DNA from: Geodermatophilus nigrescens
GTDB lineage: Bacteria; Actinomycetota; Actinomycetes; Mycobacteriales; Geodermatophilaceae
Assembly (NCBI RefSeq): GCF_900129495.1
Contig: NZ_FQVX01000001.1
Coordinates: 62,001-126,000 of the forward strand
Reading direction: 5' to 3'
DNA length: 64,000 bases
Part shown: one piece after another, positions 42,669 through 50,450 of the stretch
Position numbering within the stretch: the first letter of the stretch is position 1
Layout of the letters: each line of letters starts with the position of its first letter
Notes under the pieces: generated by a model
The model's input: the letters and a program-made list of their open reading frames with translations, nothing else
Told to the model about the DNA's origin: nothing
Databases searched by the model: none
Translations under genes and position numbers: made by a program

Positions 42669-45413
42669 GTGACCGTTCCTCCGTCCCCGACCCCTGCCGG
42701 TGCCCTGCGGGACGCCCACCGCGTCGCCGCCGCGCGCCGCCTCTTCCTCGAGGTGTCGGGCCCGGCCGCCTACGACCGGCTGTCGGCGCTCGCCGCGCGG
42801 CTGCTCGCGGCCGGACACGCCAAGGTCACGCTCTTCACCGACCAGGACACCGTCGTCGGTGGGCACGGCCTGCCCCCGGGCGTCGTCGGCGGCCGGGCGC
42901 TGCTGACCGGCGCCCTGTCGGCGAGGGTCGTCGCGGACGCCCGGCCGCTGGTGGTGCCCGACGCCCGGCTCGACCCGTCGCTGGCGGACCTGCCGGCGGT
43001 CACCTCCGGGCAGGTGGTCGCCTACCTCGGCACGCCGCTGGTCGCGGCGTCCGGGCTGGTCGTGGGCGTCCTCGCCGTCTACGACCCCGCGCCGCGGGAG
43101 TGGCACGCCGACGAGGGCGAGCTGCTCGAGCACCTCGCCGCCTCGGTCGTCGCCGAGCTCGAGCTCTCCGCCGCCCGCTCGGTCATCGGCGCCTCGCGGA
43201 CCCGGCTGGAGGTCGCGCTCGAGGCCAGCTCGGTCGGCATCTGGGAGCAGGACCTGCGCACCGGCGTCCTGCACTGGGACGAGCGCGGCGCGGCACTGCA
43301 CGGCCTCGAGGGCCCGCTGGAGATCACCGACGTCGACGCCATGATCGCGGCGAGGCTGCACCCCGACGACCGGGACGCCGTGCGCCGGGCGATGGCCGAC
43401 GCGCTGGCCGGCTCCGGGGAGTACGTGGCGGAGGCCCGGGTCCTGCACGCCGACGGCAGCACCCGGTGGACGGTGTCCCGCGGCCGCGTCGTCCGCGACG
43501 CCCAGGGCAGCGCCGTCCGGGTGCTCGGCACCGTCGTCGACGTCACCGACGCCCGCGAGGAGGCCGCCCGGCGCATGGCCGCGACGCAGCGGGCCGCGGC
43601 CGTGGCGGAGGTGGCCGCCCAGCTGGCCAACGCCACCGCGCTGTCGGAGCTGGCCGAGATCACCCTGCGCGGCGCACGGGTGCTCGGCGCCTCCTCCAGC
43701 GCGCTGGCCGCCTTCGACGCCGACGGCGCGCTGCGGCTGCACCTGGGCCGGCGGCTCGCCGACACCGTCGCCGCGGCCGCCGCCGAGGCCGACGTGGAGG
43801 CGCCGCAGGACCTCGTCGTCGAGCTCGACGACACCCTCCCCACGCAGTACACCGCCCGGCACGGCGAGCGGTTCCTGTTCGCCGACCTCGACGACGCGAT
43901 CGCCCGCTTCCCCGCCATGGCCGAGGTGGGCACGGCGCTCGGCCTGCACGCGCTGGCCTCGCTTCCGCTGCGGGTCGAGGGGCGGCTGCTCGGCAGCTTC
44001 GTCGTCATCTGGGACACCGCGCACGTCTTCGACGACGACGACGCCGAGCTGCTCGACGCGCTCACCGCCCAGATCGCGCTGAGCGTCTCCCGGCTGCGCG
44101 CCGACGCCGAGCGGGACGCCGCGGTGGCGGCCATGGCCGAGGCCAACCGGCGGCTGCAGCTGCTCGCCGACGCCGGCCGGGTCCTGTCGGGCAGCCTCGA
44201 CACCGCCGAGCAGCTCGACCGGCTGGCCGACCTGGTCGTGCCGGCGCTCGGCGACTGGTGCTGGATCGTCGTCACCGACGACCACCGGCGGCTGCACGAC
44301 GCCGCCGTCGCCCACCGCCGCCCCGAGCGGCGGGCGGACGTCGCCGCCTACGTGCGCGCCATGGCGCACGCCATGACCAGCGAGCACGCCGCGCAGGTGG
44401 TGCTGCGCACCGGCCGTCCGCTCGTGGTGCCCGAGATCGACGCCGACCGCATCACCGCGGCGCTCGCCGACCCCGCGGCGCGGGAGGCGCTGTCCCGGCT
44501 GGAGCCCCGCGCGGCCGCCGTCGTGCCGCTGCTCGCGCGCGGGGAGGTCGTCGGCGCGCTCGGCCTGGCCAACGACGCCGGCCGCGGGGCCCACACCCCC
44601 GCCGAGGTCGAGGCGGCCGTGGAGATCGGCCGCCGGGTGGGCCTGTCCCTGCAGGCGGCGCGGCTGTTCGCCCAGCAGCGCGACCTCGCCGAGGCGCTGC
44701 AGCACAGCCTGCTCACCGAGCCGCCGCGCCTGGAGGGCTGCGAGGTGGTCGTCCGGTACGTCCCGGCGTCCGAGGGCGCCGACATCGGCGGCGACTGGTA
44801 CGACGCGTTCCCCGGCGGCGACGGCGAGACGGTGCTCGCCATCGGCGACGTCGTCGGGCACGACCGGCACGCCGCGGCCGCGATGGGACAGCTGCGCGGC
44901 CTGCTCCGCGGCATCGCCTACGCCGACGCCGCGACGCCCGCCGAGCTGCTCACCCGCCTCGACCGCGCCGCCTCCGGCCTGGCCGTGGGCGCGATGGCGA
45001 CCGCGCTGCTGGCCCGCCTGTCCCGGCCCGGCCCCGACGGCGCGGTGCTGCACTGGTCGAGCGCCGGGCACCCGCCGCCGGTCGTCGTCGACCCCGGCGG
45101 GGACGTGCGCGTCCTCGCCGCGGAGCCCGCCGACCTGCTGCTCGGTGTCGAGCCGGGCCGCCCGCGCACCGACCGCGTCGCCGAGCTGCCGGCCGGCAGC
45201 ACCGTGCTGCTGTACACCGACGGGCTGGTCGAGCGGCGCGACCGCGACCTCGAGGCCGGCACCGCCGACCTCGTCGCCGCGCTGCGCGGCTGCGACGGGG
45301 CGCCGCTGGACGAGCTGTGCGACGTCGTCCTGCGGCGGATGTTCCTCCCCGGCGCCGAGGACGACGTCGCCCTCCTGGCCGTGCGGGTCGGTCAGGCCTC
45401 GACCACGTCGTAG
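42669..45413 (+). CDS. GAF-PAS-GAF-GAF-SpoIIE/PP2C phosphatase
   Basis: 914-aa cytoplasmic multi-sensor Ser/Thr phosphatase. An N-terminal GAF (about 20-165, VVAYLGTPLVAASGLVVGVL) is followed by a PAS/PAC (about 175-305, HPDDRDAVRRAMADAL), two more GAF domains (about 325-475 and 490-665) and a SpoIIE-type PP2C domain (about 680-905). The metal-binding motifs are EGADIGGDWYDAF (about residue 705), IGDVVGHDRHAAAAMGQLR, and GAEDDVALLAVRV. Such RsbU-like proteins dephosphorylate anti-sigma-factor antagonists. GTG 42669 follows GAGGAGGAACC. No partner STAS or kinase gene is adjacent. It is divergent from the EAL protein and overlaps the next, convergent gene by 22 bp. Confidence 0.92.
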   Translation: MTVPPSPTPAGALRDAHRVAAARRLFLEVSGPAAYDRLSALAARLLAAGHAKVTLFTDQDTVVGGHGLPPGVVGGRALLTGALSARVVADARPLVVPDARLDPSLADLPAVTSGQVVAYLGTPLVAASGLVVGVLAVYDPAPREWHADEGELLEHLAASVVAELELSAARSVIGASRTRLEVALEASSVGIWEQDLRTGVLHWDERGAALHGLEGPLEITDVDAMIAARLHPDDRDAVRRAMADALAGSGEYVAEARVLHADGSTRWTVSRGRVVRDAQGSAVRVLGTVVDVTDAREEAARRMAATQRAAAVAEVAAQLANATALSELAEITLRGARVLGASSSALAAFDADGALRLHLGRRLADTVAAAAAEADVEAPQDLVVELDDTLPTQYTARHGERFLFADLDDAIARFPAMAEVGTALGLHALASLPLRVEGRLLGSFVVIWDTAHVFDDDDAELLDALTAQIALSVSRLRADAERDAAVAAMAEANRRLQLLADAGRVLSGSLDTAEQLDRLADLVVPALGDWCWIVVTDDHRRLHDAAVAHRRPERRADVAAYVRAMAHAMTSEHAAQVVLRTGRPLVVPEIDADRITAALADPAAREALSRLEPRAAAVVPLLARGEVVGALGLANDAGRGAHTPAEVEAAVEIGRRVGLSLQAARLFAQQRDLAEALQHSLLTEPPRLEGCEVVVRYVPASEGADIGGDWYDAFPGGDGETVLAIGDVVGHDRHAAAAMGQLRGLLRGIAYADAATPAELLTRLDRAASGLAVGAMATALLARLSRPGPDGAVLHWSSAGHPPPVVVDPGGDVRVLAAEPADLLLGVEPGRPRTDRVAELPAGSTVLLYTDGLVERRDRDLEAGTADLVAALRGCDGAPLDELCDVVLRRMFLPGAEDDVALLAVRVGQASTTS

Positions 45414-46615
45414 GTGTGGCCGGCGACGCGCAGCCGCTCCACCAGCACGTCCCCCAGTGCCGTCGACGGGGTGAGCGAGCCCGCCCGGTCGGGCAGCCGG
45501 TCGCCGTCGAGGGCCAGGCCCAGCGCCACCTGGCCGAGCATCACCGACGTCGCCTTGTAGCCGGGGTCGCCGGGACCCGCCGCCGTCGCGCGGTAGTGCC
45601 GCCCGCCCTCGGTGTCGGCGTCGACGACCATCCGGAAGAAGCCCTTCTCCCGGGCCGCCTCCGACGGGCCGGTGCCGGGCGCGGGCAGCACCCGGTCGAC
45701 CAGCGCCCGCGTCGGCCCGAACGCCATCGCGCCGAACGCCGCCGCCAGGCCGGTGGTGATGCCCGCGGCGGTCAGGGCGCCGGTGACGCCGCGGCCGGCG
45801 CTCATCGACTCGCCGTAGCGCAGGCCGCGCCCGTAGGCCCAGTCCTGGAGGGCGTTGCTGCGCCGCACGACCCGGGTGTTGAACGGCGCCATGACGAAGG
45901 GCGCGGTCCAGCGGCCGTCCGCGGCCAGTGCGGGCGGGGCGACGTCCGGGGGCTGGCGCGTGCCGGGCTCGGCGGCGCGGTCGGGGGAGAGGGCGTACGG
46001 GTCGCCGATGACCCGGCGCAGCGAGCGGTCGGTGGCCATCTGCTCGATCTGCGCGCGCATCGAGTCGACCGTGCCGCCGCTGAACCCGCCCTTGAGGCTC
46101 GCGACCAGCCGGACGTCGGTGAGCCCGCCGGCGCCGTCGGCCCGGGCGCGCTCGGCCAGCAGGAACACCGACAGGTCCGAGGGGATGGAGTCGTAGCCGG
46201 CCGCGTGCACGAGCCGGGCCCCGGTCTCCCTCGCCACGGCGTCGCAGCGGTCGATCGCCTCGCGGACGAAGAGCACCTCGCCGGTGAGGTCGGCGTAGTG
46301 CGTGCCGGCGCGGGCGCACGCCTCGACCACCGGCAGGCCGTAGCGCTGGTAGGGGCCGACGGTCGTGACCAGCACCCGGGTGGACGCCGCCAGCCGCTCC
46401 AGCGACCCCACGTCGCCGGTGTCGGCCTCCAGCAGCGGCCACCGCTGCGCCGCGCCCGGCAGGTCCGCCGCGGTGGCGGTCAGCTTCTCCCGTGACCGGC
46501 CGGCCAGCGCCACCCGCAGGTCGGGCGGCGCGGCCTCGGCGAGGTAGGCGGCGACCAGCCGGCCGACGAAGCCGGTGGCACCGAAGAGGACGACGTCGTG
46601 CTCCCGCTCGGACAT
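45392..46615 (-). CDS. Saccharopine dehydrogenase-like / trans-acting enoyl reductase family
   Basis: 407-aa NAD(P)-binding protein. The N-terminal Rossmann motif is DVVLFGATGFVGRLVAAYLA, followed by GRSREKLTA and VVEACARAGTHYADLTGE, characteristic of the saccharopine-dehydrogenase-like family that includes the mycobacterial trans-acting enoyl reductase Rv2953 and Rv2449c. A hydrophobic patch near residue 280-310 (TGALTAAGITTGLAAAFGAM) is also typical. The exact reaction is unknown; reduction of a lipid precursor is possible. ATG 46615 is chosen because GGAGG is nine bases upstream; ATG 46624 overlaps that site. Its end overlaps the convergent SpoIIE gene by 22 bp. Confidence 0.88.
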   Translation of the reverse strand: MSEREHDVVLFGATGFVGRLVAAYLAEAAPPDLRVALAGRSREKLTATAADLPGAAQRWPLLEADTGDVGSLERLAASTRVLVTTVGPYQRYGLPVVEACARAGTHYADLTGEVLFVREAIDRCDAVARETGARLVHAAGYDSIPSDLSVFLLAERARADGAGGLTDVRLVASLKGGFSGGTVDSMRAQIEQMATDRSLRRVIGDPYALSPDRAAEPGTRQPPDVAPPALAADGRWTAPFVMAPFNTRVVRRSNALQDWAYGRGLRYGESMSAGRGVTGALTAAGITTGLAAAFGAMAFGPTRALVDRVLPAPGTGPSEAAREKGFFRMVVDADTEGGRHYRATAAGPGDPGYKATSVMLGQVALGLALDGDRLPDRAGSLTPSTALGDVLVERLRVAGHTYDVVEA

Positions 46616-46642
46616 GCCGGTCATCCTCCGGGCGGCCCCGCC

Positions 46643-47374
46643 TCAGCGCATCCGGCGGCGGAGGACGCGTCGGCGGTCCCCGGGACGGGCGGACCGGTCC
46701 CGCGCGGCCAGCCGGCTGCGGGCGCGCCCGGGGAGGTCGACGGCCACCGGCGCCGCCCAGCCGCGCCAGACCGACAGCACCCGCAGCGCCGCGACGAAGA
46801 CGATGACCAGCAGGGCCACGGGGATCGGGTCGAGGCCGGCCGGCCCGGCCAGCAGCGTGAGCAGGGTGGCGCCCAGCAGCGCGGCGACGGCGTTGTAGGG
46901 GCCCGGCTGCACGATGTCGGCGCGCTGGGCGAGCAGCATGTCGCGGATCACCGCCCCGCCCACGGCGGTGAGCGTGCCGATGAAGACGACCGAGGCGCTG
47001 GGCAGTCCGGCCAGCTGCGCCTTCTGCGCGCCGATGACGGTGAACAGGCCGAGGCTGAGCGCGTCGAGCCCCACGAGCAGCGTCGTCAGCCGCGACAGCC
47101 AGCCGGAGAAGTAGAAGGTCACCATCGCGGTGATCGCGACGGCGGGCAGGTAGGCGCGGTTGGTCAGCGCCACCGGCGCCCCCTGCGCCAGCAGCACGTC
47201 GCGGATGAGCCCGCCGCCGAGGCCGCCGGTGACGGCGAGCAGCAGCACGCCGGAGATGGCGAAGCCCTCCCGGGCCGCGAGCAGCCCGCCGGTGAGCGCC
47301 CCGACCACGATCGCGGCGAGGTCGACGGCGGCCGGCACGCGGAGGGTCTCGACGGTCGCCGCGAGGGTGCTCAC
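46643..47374 (-). CDS. TRIC cation channel family protein
   Basis: 243-aa membrane protein made of two UPF0126 repeats of three helices plus a final helix. The duplicated glycine-rich motifs are GGLGGGLIRDVLLAQ and AVGGAVIRDMLLAQR, the pore-bending segments of prokaryotic TRIC channels. These form trimers, each with its own K+-selective pore. A basic tail (ARSRLAARDRSARPGDRRR) ends the protein. The start is GTG 47374. It is on the same strand as the preceding dehydrogenase-like gene, with 27 bp between them, and divergent from the GGDEF-EAL gene. Confidence 0.93.
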   Translation of the reverse strand: MSTLAATVETLRVPAAVDLAAIVVGALTGGLLAAREGFAISGVLLLAVTGGLGGGLIRDVLLAQGAPVALTNRAYLPAVAITAMVTFYFSGWLSRLTTLLVGLDALSLGLFTVIGAQKAQLAGLPSASVVFIGTLTAVGGAVIRDMLLAQRADIVQPGPYNAVAALLGATLLTLLAGPAGLDPIPVALLVIVFVAALRVLSVWRGWAAPVAVDLPGRARSRLAARDRSARPGDRRRVLRRRMR

Positions 47375-47475
47375 GGCCGACCATCCTCCCGCGCCCGACC
47401 CGGCCGTCCGGGACGTCCCACCCCGACGGGTGAGACCACGGTTGACCTGCGGGCCCGCCCGGCCGATCAGGAGGC

Positions 47476-49473
47476 ATGACCCGGTCCCGCAGCGCCACCG
47501 CGGCCGGCACCCGGCTCTTCGCCGCCTACGCCGCGGCCAGCCTGGTGCCGGTGGTCGTGCTGGGCGCCGTCCTGTCCAGCGGCTCCCGCCAGGACGCCGT
47601 CGACCGCGCCCTGGAGTACGGCCGCGCCCAGGCCGCCGTCGTCGAGGAGACGGCGATCGCCCCGGCCCTGCGCGGCCAGGACCTCGGCACCGGGCTGACG
47701 GCCGCCGAGCGCGAGCGCCTGCAGATGGCCACCGACCTCGCCGTCTTCCGCGGGTCGCTGCTGCGGCTGCGGCTGCGCGACTTCACCGGCGTGGTGCTCT
47801 TCGCCGACGACGGCGCCACCGGCCCCGAGGCGGCCCTGCCCGACTACCCCGCCGGGGAGGACGTCGCCCCGTCCACCGGCGCCGCCTTCACGACCGCCGC
47901 GGCCGGCGGCACCGACGTGGCCCTGCTCGACGGCGACGGCCTCGCGGTCGGCCGGATGATCCGGGTGCTGCAGCCGATCGTGGCCGACACCTCGGGCCGC
48001 TCGATCGGCGTGCTGGAGCTGCTGCTGCCCTACGACACCGTCGCCGCCGAGGTCGAGGCGGCCACCACGCGCACCCACTGGCGCCTCGGCGCCGGCCTCG
48101 GCGTCCTCTACGTGGTGCTCGCCGGGATCTCCTGGTCGACCACGCGCCGGCTGCGCCGCCAGGCCGCGCAGGCCGAGCACGACGCGCTGCACGACCCGCT
48201 GACCGGCCTGGCCAACCGCGAGCTGTTCGCCCGCCGGGTGGCCGCGGAGCTGGAGCGCGGCGCGCCGGGTGCCGTCGTCCTGGTCGACCTCGACCGGTTC
48301 AAGGAGGTCAACGACACCCTCGGCCACCACGCCGGCGACCAGCTGCTCGTCGAGGTCGGCCGGCGCCTGGCCGCGACCGTCCGCGGGGAGGACACCGTCG
48401 CGCGCCTCGGCGGGGACGAGTTCGGCCTGCTGCTGCCCGGCATGGACGACGGCGCCGCCGCCCGCGACCTCGTGCTGCGGGTGAGCGACGCGCTCGCGGC
48501 CGAGACGGTCGTCGAGGGCGTGCCGCTCGCGGTCGAGGCCAGCTGCGGGATCGCCGTCTTCCCGGCCGACGCCACCGACGTCGAGACGCTGATGACCTGC
48601 GCCGACGCCGCCATGTACCAGGGCAAGCGCGGCGCGACCGGCGTCGTCGTCTTCGACCCGCGCGCCGCCGCGCCGACCGCGCACTCGCCGTCGCTGCAGC
48701 ACGACGTCCGCCGCGCCCTGGAGGACGGCGACCTGCGCCTGCACTACCAGCCGCAGGTGGACCTGGCCTCCGGCCGGACCGTCGGCGTCGAGGCGCTGCT
48801 GCGCTGGCAGCACCCGGTGCGCGGGCTCATCGGCCCCGGGGACTTCCTGCCGGCCCTCGAGCAGTCCGGCGTCATGGGCGCGCTCACCGGGTGGGTGCTG
48901 CGCCGGGCGCTCGCCGACTGCGCCGCGTGGACGGCGGCCGGCGAGGACTGGACCGTCTCGGTCAACGTCTCGGTGCGCAACCTCGAGACGCCGGGCTTCG
49001 CGGCCACGGTGGCGCGGCTGGCCGCCGAGGCCGGGGTGGCGCCGTCGCGGCTGCACCTGGAGGTCACCGAGACCGCGCTGCCGGCCGACCTGGCCGCCGC
49101 CGCGGCGTGCCTGGCCGAGCTCACCGCGGCCGGGTTCGGCGCCGCGCTGGACGACTTCGGCGTCGGCTTCGCGAGCCTGTCGCACCTGCGCTCGCTCACC
49201 CTCACCGAGGTGAAGGCCGACCGGGCCTTCGTCACCGGTGTCGACGTCTCCGCCGAGGACGCCGCCGTCGTGCGGGCCCTGGTGGAGCTCGCGCACGGCC
49301 TGGGTCTGTCGGTCTGCGCCGAGGGCGTGGAGACGCCCGAGGTCGCGGCCTGGCTCCGGGCGGTCGGCTGCGACCGCGCCCAGGGCTGGTTGTTCTCCCG
49401 GCCGCGCCCGTGGCCGGAGCTCTCGCGCGCGGCCGCAGGGGTGTCCGCGCCCTCCGTGGAGGTCCTCGCGTGA
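47476..49473 (+). CDS. Membrane GGDEF-EAL protein with extracytoplasmic sensor
   Basis: 665-aa bifunctional c-di-GMP enzyme. TM1 (about 13-34) and TM2 (about 203-221) enclose an extracytoplasmic domain of about 165 residues with no recognised family; there is no HAMP. The GGDEF domain (about 235-390) has an intact [11 protein letters not shown] (G312-F316) and an I-site RGED at 303-306. The EAL domain (about 410-650) keeps [45 protein letters not shown] and AQGWLFSRP, so both activities may work. ATG 47476 follows CAGGAGG. Its stop overlaps the GTG of a solute-binding lipoprotein, which is probably its ligand-sensing partner. Confidence 0.92.
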   Translation: MTRSRSATAAGTRLFAAYAAASLVPVVVLGAVLSSGSRQDAVDRALEYGRAQAAVVEETAIAPALRGQDLGTGLTAAERERLQMATDLAVFRGSLLRLRLRDFTGVVLFADDGATGPEAALPDYPAGEDVAPSTGAAFTTAAAGGTDVALLDGDGLAVGRMIRVLQPIVADTSGRSIGVLELLLPYDTVAAEVEAATTRTHWRLGAGLGVLYVVLAGISWSTTRRLRRQAAQAEHDALHDPLTGLANRELFARRVAAELERGAPGAVVLVDLDRFKEVNDTLGHHAGDQLLVEVGRRLAATVRGEDTVARLGGDEFGLLLPGMDDGAAARDLVLRVSDALAAETVVEGVPLAVEASCGIAVFPADATDVETLMTCADAAMYQGKRGATGVVVFDPRAAAPTAHSPSLQHDVRRALEDGDLRLHYQPQVDLASGRTVGVEALLRWQHPVRGLIGPGDFLPALEQSGVMGALTGWVLRRALADCAAWTAAGEDWTVSVNVSVRNLETPGFAATVARLAAEAGVAPSRLHLEVTETALPADLAAAAACLAELTAAGFGAALDDFGVGFASLSHLRSLTLTEVKADRAFVTGVDVSAEDAAVVRALVELAHGLGLSVCAEGVETPEVAAWLRAVGCDRAQGWLFSRPRPWPELSRAAAGVSAPSVEVLA

Positions 49474-50396
49474 CCCGCACCCGCACCCGCACCCGCACCC
49501 GCACCCGCCGCGCCGTCCCCGGCGCCGTCCTCGCCGTCGCCGTCCTGCTCACCACCGGGTGCGGCGCGGGGGAGGAGGCCGCGGCCGCCGCGGGCCCCAC
49601 CGCCGACGTCGCCGTGGACGAGGCGCTGCACGCCGCGCTGCCCGACGACGTGCGGGAGGCCGGCGTGCTGACCGTGGCCAACGACCCGTCCTACCCGCCG
49701 GCGTCCTCGTTCGGCCCGGACGGGCGCACGATCGTCGGCTTCGAGCCCGACCTCGGCGCCGCACTGGGCGACCTGCTCGGGGTCGAGGTGCACTTCGAGG
49801 CCTCGCCGTTCGACGGGCTGCTCGACGAGCTCGGCGCCGGCCGCTTCGACCTGGTGATGAGCGCGGTCACCGACACCGCCGAGCGCGAGCAGCAGGCCGA
49901 CTTCGTCAACTACTTCCGCGCCGGCTCCTCGATCGTCGTCGCCCGGGGCAACCCGCTCGGCGTCCACGACCTCGCCGGGCTGTGCGGCCGCAGCGTCGCC
50001 GTCGAGGCCGGCACGGTGCAGGTCGGGCTGCTGGAGCGGGCGCAGGCGTCGTGCGCGCTGCGCATCGACGTCCACGAGCTGCCCACCAACGACGACGCCC
50101 TGCTCGAGCTGCGCACCGGCCGGGCCGACGCCGTGCTCGCCGACTACCCGCCGGCGGTCTTCGTGACCACCGACCCGCGGACGCAGAACAGCTACCAGCT
50201 CGTCTCCGACACCCAGTACGAGCCGGGCCTCTACGGCATCGCCGTCGCCCCGGAGCGCACGGAGCTGCGCGACGTCGTCACCGAGGCCCTGCAGCGCCTG
50301 GTCGACGACGGCGTCTACCAGGAGCTGCTCGACCGCTGGGAGGTCGGGCACGGCGCCGTCGCCGCGGTGACCGTCAACGGCGCCCTGCCCGCCTGA
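49470..50396 (+). CDS. Family 3 solute-binding lipoprotein coupled to GGDEF-EAL gene
   Basis: 308-aa extracellular binding protein. A positively charged Thr-Arg n-region, a hydrophobic core and the lipobox LLTTGC give a lipoprotein signal. The mature part is an SBP_bac_3 amino-acid-type binding protein: [56 protein letters not shown] and [16 protein letters not shown]. No ABC permease or ATPase gene adjoins it. GTG 49470 overlaps the stop of the GGDEF-EAL gene (GTGA), so both are made together; a sensory role for that enzyme is inferred, like the NspS-MbaA pair of Vibrio cholerae. The n-region is coded by a hexanucleotide repeat. Confidence 0.88.
   Translation: MTRTRTRTRTRTRRAVPGAVLAVAVLLTTGCGAGEEAAAAAGPTADVAVDEALHAALPDDVREAGVLTVANDPSYPPASSFGPDGRTIVGFEPDLGAALGDLLGVEVHFEASPFDGLLDELGAGRFDLVMSAVTDTAEREQQADFVNYFRAGSSIVVARGNPLGVHDLAGLCGRSVAVEAGTVQVGLLERAQASCALRIDVHELPTNDDALLELRTGRADAVLADYPPAVFVTTDPRTQNSYQLVSDTQYEPGLYGIAVAPERTELRDVVTEALQRLVDDGVYQELLDRWEVGHGAVAAVTVNGALPA
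49473..49508 (+). repeat. (ACCCGC)6 microsatellite in signal-peptide coding region
   Basis: Six exact copies of ACCCGC encode Thr-Arg six times directly after the start codon of the solute-binding lipoprotein. Gain or loss of units keeps the frame and changes the positive charge of the signal peptide by one per copy. Confidence 0.95.
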
Positions 50397-50447
50397 CCCA
50401 CACTGCCCGCCTGACCCACACTGCCCGCCTGACCCACACTGCCCGCC
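50385..50447. repeat. 18-bp tandem repeat, 3.5 copies
   Basis: Three exact copies of CTGCCCGCCTGACCCACA (50385-50438) and a partial fourth follow one another. The first copy contains the stop codon of the lipoprotein gene. The array ends four bases before the stop of the convergent fadE5-like gene. It has no hairpin potential of note, unlike other convergent junctions here. Confidence 0.95.
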
Positions 50448-50450
50448 GGG

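Noticed and set aside
50385-50447. 18-bp repeat as an attachment site or transposon end
   Set aside because: Copies are head-to-tail with no integrase, transposase or flanking duplication.
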